Assembly (NCBI GenBank): GCA_023374045.1
Contig: CM041776.1
Span: 318,395,925-318,459,924, forward strand
Source of the DNA: Limonium bicolor
Lineage: Eukaryota; Streptophyta; Magnoliopsida; Caryophyllales; Plumbaginaceae
Direction: 5' to 3'
DNA length: 64,000 bases
Shown here: in pieces, positions 60,401 to 64,000 of the stretch
Layout of the letters: each line of letters opens with the position of its first letter
Position numbering within the stretch: the first letter of the stretch is position 1
Program-made: the position numbers and the translations under genes
The notes under the pieces: model-generated
Seen by the model: the letters and a program-made list of their open reading frames with translations, nothing else
What the model was told of the DNA's origin: nothing
Database searches by the model: none

Positions 60401-60665
60401 TTTTTGTAACTATATACCTACTTATTCATATATATGTAAGACTATATACTATATCGTTTTATATTTACTTGCTTATTGTTACAAGGTTATGCGACGTTAT
60501 CATTTTATTACAACGTTACGATATCGTAACGTTACATATTTGTAGTTTTCGTATTCGTACATACACATGTATATACATATACTAGATTTAATTATTCGTA
60601 CGTTATTTTATGTCCGTATTATAAAACGTGTTATGATTTAATACGTTTAATTTAGGGGTGTTTCA
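54488..60665 (-). repeat. 5' LTR of the giant element (right)
   Basis: 6178 bp, colinear with 44058-50245 at an offset of about 10.42 kb. By eye it shows roughly a dozen substitutions but clearly more one- or two-base indels, often in homopolymers. The ~190-bp array recurs at about 56640-58985. Confidence 0.92.
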
Positions 60666-60670
60666 GTTAG

Positions 60671-61829
60671 TATCCTTATTGGTACAAACGACACTTCTGG
60701 ATGGGGAACTTGATCTTGAAATTCCCACCTCATCAACTATCTTGTTGCCCTGGCCTATCACATGCTCCATAGCCAGAGTTGGAGACAAGGAAGAAAAAAC
60801 TTGGAGATTGTTGATTTCACTAACACCCACAGTTGTAGGGATATTATTCGTAAGGACAGTGAAATTTTCATTAATCAAAGTGAATTGATTGGTTTCAATC
60901 CTAACAATCGCCTCGGAGTAGCCTAGAGCGCTTGCTTCTTTTGTCTCCCTTAATGGCAATCACTTTTCCTAGGTGTTGGGCAATGGAGATGATATTCTCT
61001 GTAGACCATGCCATCAATGGAATTCCGCTAGTCTAGTGTTCGGTTGGTCAGAGGGCTCCCAAGCCTTGATTTTCCAATGAGCTTTCTTCTCCAGGAGTTT
61101 AATACAGTCTTCAACGAATGCAGAACAACAACAACCTTATCACCAGAGAGGGGGATGATTTCATCCACATGCACCCATTTATGAAGCTTAATCTTAAGTT
61201 GTTCAGAACGGAGATGACTTCCAGATTGAAACATAATGCTTCTCTCCAGCTTAGAGACCATCATATTCGAAGCTTTTAGACAAATAGAGCATGTCATAAC
61301 CTGAGAATCATGAGCCACCAAAGGACTCTCAATCTCTTGAGCAATTTTTTGGTTGGAGAAACATTCTCTCTTTGAAGAGGAGGCAGACGAAGCAGTAGAA
61401 GTAGAGCATCGATTTTTTGGTTTCCAAGGGATGGCCTACTCAACAATAATCCTACGGCCTTCAATGGGTCGACCATGGGATAACTCATAGCTTTCTTTGC
61501 ATCTCTTTGGAAGTGGAACTCAACAAATGTAAAGTGTCGATTTAAATCGACTCTTTTCTTTCTTGCTATTTGAATATGACATATATCCCCGAAAGGATGA
61601 AAAAATTCCACAGCAGATTGATACTTACATTTTCACGAAGATTATCGACGAACAGTGTACTTTCAGGTGTTGGCGTAGGCAGACCCATTTTGAGAAAAGA
61701 GGAAGATTCACGGATAAGGAGAAATTCTGCTCCTAGATCAGTGGAGGTATCTTGCACATGCTGTTTCCACTTGGGTCGAAATGCAGCAGAGACACCATGT
61801 GATGCTTGTGGTTGTGCCATTCCTCTCAA
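60671..61829 (-). pseudogene. N-terminal part of the broken RRM protein (LINE ORF1-like)
   Basis: Minus-strand frames 61829-61566, 61611-61294, 61321-61028 and 60959-60671 follow each other with frameshifts. An RRM is visible across the first two: RNP2-like TLFVDNL and RNP1-like RHFTFVEF, with NVSINLLWNFF between. Such RRMs open the ORF1 of many plant LINEs; a host RRM gene is the alternative. Its C-terminal part lies at 43426-44052 beyond the giant LTR element. A further minus-strand open frame at 62284-62015 may be leader sequence. Confidence 0.6.
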
Positions 61830-62350
61830 ATTGGAGGCTATATTGTGGAGATTCCCGGTGGTGATGAAGATTCAGTAGAGAGCATCAAATTCAGATGCTG
61901 AGCACATCGGTGGACATGAGAAGAATGGTGGTGCAGATTTTTGGGAGAGTAGTGGCAATGGAGATTTGGAAAGAGCACAACAGATAGTATTTCGACGAAA
62001 GCAAAACAAGACCCTCATTCAGTCATTTTCACGAACAGTAAGTGTGCGGCGAGGATTGCTTGACGAAAAATGAAACCCACTAGCTTAGCTACACCCTCAA
62101 AATTCAGTGCAGATCCAGGTTCAGACAGATCAGTTGCGCGTAAATGAGTATTGGTTTGTTCAGGGACTTGGTTACCATAACTGCCGTTAGTGCCGGAGTC
62201 CTCTCTACTCTTACGTGCTGGTGGTACTTTCGCTTGGCAAGTCTCAGTTGAGCTCGATATGGCGGCGTCGTGGGAGACACCCATATTTTGTGAGTTTGCG
62301 TTTTAGCGTTATTCTACGTACGACCTCGGGTGAGCTTGAGTTGAGGACCA

Positions 62351-62430
62351 ACGGTGGCGTCGGAAATAAGGAGCAGAACGGCGGCGTCGGAAATAAGGAG
62401 CAGAACGACGGCGTCGGAAGTGAGAAGCAG
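62351..62430. repeat. 27-bp tandem repeat, three copies
   Basis: Unit GGCGTCGGAAATAAGGAGCA plus GAACGGC; the third copy is diverged. It sits at the 5' end of the retroposed element, next to its TSD. Confidence 0.85.
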
Positions 62431-62447
62431 CACACTATATTAATACT

Positions 62448-63430
62448 ATTGTTTTTAATTTAGGACATTTGTTCGGATATAATTATTATATATTAGTTAT
62501 TTAATAATAAGTAAATCTAATTAAAAATATTCACTTAATTAAGTAAACAATTTTAATTGTGACATAAAATGCAAGAGAAAATGTGTCAAATAATTAAATT
62601 ATTATCAAACCAATACTCAACATAAAAATAACCAATTTAACTAAAGAAAATACAAATTAAATCTATTCACTGAATAACCCGGTTATGCTACTTCTGGCCA
62701 AGGATGCAAACCGATAGTACTGAAGAGTTTCGTGTGAGGAAGTCAATATCATGCCAAGAGGATCATCCCACCTTCACCAAGGCCACTACTATTAGCTGTT
62801 CTCCTTTGCAAAGTGAGGATTCCATCCATATAAGAAGCAATACGTGAGAGATACAAGTATCTTTTGTACACTAGGTAAATTTACTTCTATGAGTCGGTGG
62901 TGTTTCTAAGAAATAATAACAGATAATGAGACTTTAGCAGCAAATAACTGACAAACATCCATGAAGAATGGAAAGTTGAGCTTAGATTTGCATTTATATA
63001 GCACATCCAAATGCTGTCATTTGCCTGGTAGAGAATGCACACGCATAGATATAGATCAGGCAGGACTAATATATAGAAGCATATGGATGCAAGAAAATGT
63101 AAATTGGCAGATCTATTGTCACTGGCCATGTGAAGGTACCACATGATATATATATATATATATATAGTTTGTGGTACTACGGGTTTTTTTTAGATAATTA
63201 TAGGCACAAGGCCCAAATTGTCACAAGGGCGGAAGTACAATGGTTCTCAAAGACCAAAAACACAAAGCAAAACATACATATCAAAATCTACAAACCATAC
63301 AAGCCAATGAGCGGTTTACAGCCTAGGAGCGGTGGTTCCTATAGAGATACTATGATAACTAATCATCGTTTCGAAGAGTTTGAGGAGGAAAACAATGATA
63401 CCAGTACCATAATGCAAGGTGTACTATATT
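62448..63430. other. Intergenic DNA
   Basis: AT-rich with a (TA)n run at about 63147-63166. No gene recognised. Confidence 0.4.
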
Positions 63431-64000
63431 CACTAGTAGAAAAATACCCTAATGGAGCGGTTGTTTGGTACCTATGGCAGCGGTTGAAAACCACATTAAG
63501 AATAATATTTTGATACCACATTTTGTTGTATTCTAGCATAATATCAACTAAAGTTTTTAGCATTATTAGTCAGTAGCAATTTCAAAATTGAATTATATAC
63601 ATATCACACATTCAAATTATAAGAGAATTATAATTTTGCTATCACTTAAAAATATTAGCTATCATTTTTTATAATTTAGCAAAATATTAGCCATAATCTC
63701 ATTAACATCATTAATCGGTAGCAATTTCATAATTAAAGATAGTAACAATTTTTATGCTTGCTAAAAATATTCGCTACCGACACCCAAACAGTAGCAGAAC
63801 GGCAACCGTGATGAGTGTTAGTAGCAATTTTATTAACTTAGCTTATCTATTTGGTAGTAGCAACTTTTAGTAGCAATTTAGCTACTAATTATAATATTTT
63901 TCGCTACTGCTGCTTTAATAGTGGCACAATAGCTACCATGATTGAATTAGCCACATCTTGCAGTAGCTATTCCGTAATTTAGCTACCAACATTGGTAGCT
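63431..64000. mobile_element. Start of a CACTA (En/Spm-like) element, cut by the window edge
   Basis: CACTAGTAGAAAAATACCCT is a typical CACTA terminus, followed by AGCGGTTGTT and GCAGCGGTT subterminal motifs, then TAGCTAC/GTAGCAATT-rich sequence shared with 14945-16850. The preceding ATT could be the 3-bp TSD, but the other end is outside the window. No coding part is visible. Confidence 0.75.

Larger units (their letters stand above)
44058..60665 (-). mobile_element. 16.6-kb non-autonomous LTR retrotransposon with ~6.18-kb LTRs
   Basis: LTRs 44058-50245 and 54488-60665 are nearly identical direct repeats; ends on the plus strand are TGTAACACCCC and GGGGTGTTTCA. TSD GTTAG at 44053-44057 and 60666-60670. 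The PBS (tRNA-iMet type) and PPT lie on the minus strand, so the element runs right to left. The 4242-bp interior has no gag or pol. A large non-coding element with LTRs longer than its interior fits the LARD definition. Termini and PBS suggest Ty3/gypsy, but this is inference; with no enzymes it must have been moved in trans. Confidence 0.9.
43255..62432 (-). mobile_element. Retroposed element (about 2.57 kb without its insert) carrying an RRM protein remnant
   Basis: Flanked by a perfect 15-bp duplication, CACTATATTAATACT, at 43240-43254 and 62433-62447. The left border carries a T-run (43254-43263), which on the minus strand is a 3' poly(A). This is the signature of LINE-machinery retroposition. 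Apart from the nested LTR element at 44058-60665, the body is 43255-44057 plus 60666-62432. It holds broken RRM-protein frames and no reverse transcriptase, so it is an ORF1-only LINE derivative or a processed copy of a host mRNA. Confidence 0.8.

Overview
The window is nuclear DNA of a flowering plant, most likely a eudicot. The evidence is multi-exon genes with GT-AG introns, a TOPLESS-type corepressor, ARP6, phytocyanins, and dense plant transposons (LINE, Copia, long-LTR elements, MULE-, hAT- and CACTA-like elements). The species cannot be told from the sequence.

Layout. 80-5952 (+): the 3' 22 exons of a TOPLESS-related (TPR3-like) corepressor gene; its first exons lie left of the window. 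8773-10784 (+): a complete seven-exon ARP6 gene (SWR1 chromatin remodelling). 7211-8440 and 11884-18749: AT-rich DNA with small non-autonomous DNA transposons, several with readable target-site duplications (TSDs). 19848-20608 (-): a two-exon phytocyanin with all four copper-ligand positions occupied. 22750-32230 (+): a decayed LINE split inside its RNase H domain by a 6.47-kb LTR-type insertion (25513-31981, TSD CATCC); a MULE-like foldback carrying a nested hAT sits in the LINE's A-rich tail. 35098-40199 (+): a young Copia element, complete except for one in-frame UAG, inserted in an older relic. 41179-42341 (-): a second phytocyanin, whose copper-ligand Cys is replaced by Asp. 43255-62432 (-): a retroposon-like insertion with a perfect 15-bp TSD, carrying a broken RRM protein. 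It is split by a 16.6-kb LTR element (44058-60665, TSD GTTAG) with two ~6.18-kb LTRs and a non-coding 4.2-kb interior. 63431-end: the start of a CACTA element.

Only TPR, ARP6 and the two phytocyanins look like functional host genes. TPR and ARP6 proteins both act on chromatin and transcription, but nothing here shows shared regulation. The most unusual object is the giant-LTR element: its LTRs hold a degenerate ~190-bp tandem array, its interior holds a ~20-copy 39-bp minisatellite, and its primer-binding site overlaps a perfect hairpin. The LTRs differ by few substitutions but many one-base indels, so the insertion is very young or one copy carries sequencing indels.
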